Source: Dichomitus squalens LYAD-421 SS1 (taxonomy: Eukaryota > Basidiomycota > Agaricomycetes > Polyporales > Polyporaceae). Taken from it: a stretch of 64,000 nucleotides of DNA. The stretch spans positions 532,494 to 596,493 of the forward strand of contig NW_006766883.1 of NCBI RefSeq assembly GCF_000275845.1, read 5' to 3'. Below the pieces are notes generated by a model. It saw only the letters and a program-made list of their open reading frames with translations. It did no database searches and was not told where the DNA came from. Position numbers and translations under genes: made by a program. Of the stretch, positions 63,760 through 64,000 are shown piece after piece. The first letter of the stretch is position 1. Every line of letters begins with the position of its first letter.

Positions 63760-64000
63760 CTAGTTCCAGAGCTCGCCGGCATGGGACTCGTCCAGCGTGG
63801 CTAGTTCCTCGGTCATGCGAAGAACCTCATAATCGCTGATGCCAGCGGCACCGTTGGCCATTGCCAGCGTTAGTGCAGCGATAGCCTTTTCGGAGCGCGA
63901 GGCGGTGGGCGGTGGAGTGGGCCTGGCGTTCCCGGGGACGATAGTGATCGACGATGCAGATGCAGAAATAATCCCATTGCTGCCCTCGTTTGCCTGGTGC
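63760..64000 (-). CDS. C-terminal end of an unidentified gene (cut by the window edge)
   Basis: The minus-strand frame ending in TAG at 63760-63762 is open to the edge of the window (79 codons). It has no early ATG, so it was found by frame reading, not by a start. Visible are a Ser/Ala-rich part (SASASSITIVPGNARPTPPP), then SRSEKAIAALTLAMANGAAG, DYEVLRMTEELATLDESHAG and a final ELWN. The end has an amphipathic, acidic helix character. I do not recognise the family. Codon use is similar to neighbouring genes. Confidence 0.55.
   Translation of the reverse strand, partial: HQANEGSNGIISASASSITIVPGNARPTPPPTASRSEKAIAALTLAMANGAAGISDYEVLRMTEELATLDESHAGELWN

Overview
The window is nuclear DNA of a filamentous basidiomycete, most likely an agaricomycete. 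The genes are densely packed on both strands and cut by many introns of about 50-60 bp with GT...AG ends. The gene set is eukaryotic and fungal: an ERK-type MAP kinase with a TEY loop, lysine synthesis by the aminoadipate route, a GPI-anchored tandem cupredoxin protein, an F-box/LRR-like protein and pyrimidine-rich promoter tracts. I support 27 protein-coding genes (one cut by the right edge) and one non-autonomous DNA transposon. No tRNA, rRNA or CRISPR array was found. Exon joins were made by eye from splice signals and reading phase. Coordinates of multi-exon genes are start-to-stop spans.

Left third (1-20 kb): an F-box-like gene (-), an AAAP amino-acid transporter (+), an LPLAT acyltransferase (+), TIM8 (-), the INO80-complex subunit IES1 (+), an unidentified proline-rich protein (-), the divergent pair LYS1 (-) and KAE1 (+), a family 8 glycosyltransferase (-) and RPS28 (-).

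Middle (20-41.5 kb): an organelle-heavy block of LIP5 (-), CMC1 (+), PEX11 (-) and FUM1 (+), then the INO80 ATPase (+), a large DEAH-box helicase (+), and the divergent pair RPL22 (-) and CBF5 (+).

Right third (41.5-64 kb): the cupredoxin protein (-), a Fus3/Kss1-type MAP kinase (+), a 698-bp transposon with 8-bp target duplications, a SAP-domain protein (-), a cytochrome b2-type lactate dehydrogenase without an obvious presequence (+), ADE8 (-), a seven-span membrane protein with a long disordered tail (+), a J-domain/glycine-zipper protein (+), an unidentified coiled-coil protein (+) and the C-terminal end of an unknown gene (-).

Themes: chromatin remodelling (INO80 ATPase and IES1 about 16 kb apart), mitochondrial function (TIM8, LIP5, CMC1, FUM1) and translation/RNA (RPS28, RPL22, CBF5, KAE1, DEAH helicase). 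These are ordinary eukaryotic housekeeping neighbours, not an operon. I saw no clear new biological system. The most distinctive items are the intact-ended transposon, ATG-only first exons in both ribosomal genes, two GC-AG introns with micro-exons, and several fused or tailed proteins of unknown role.
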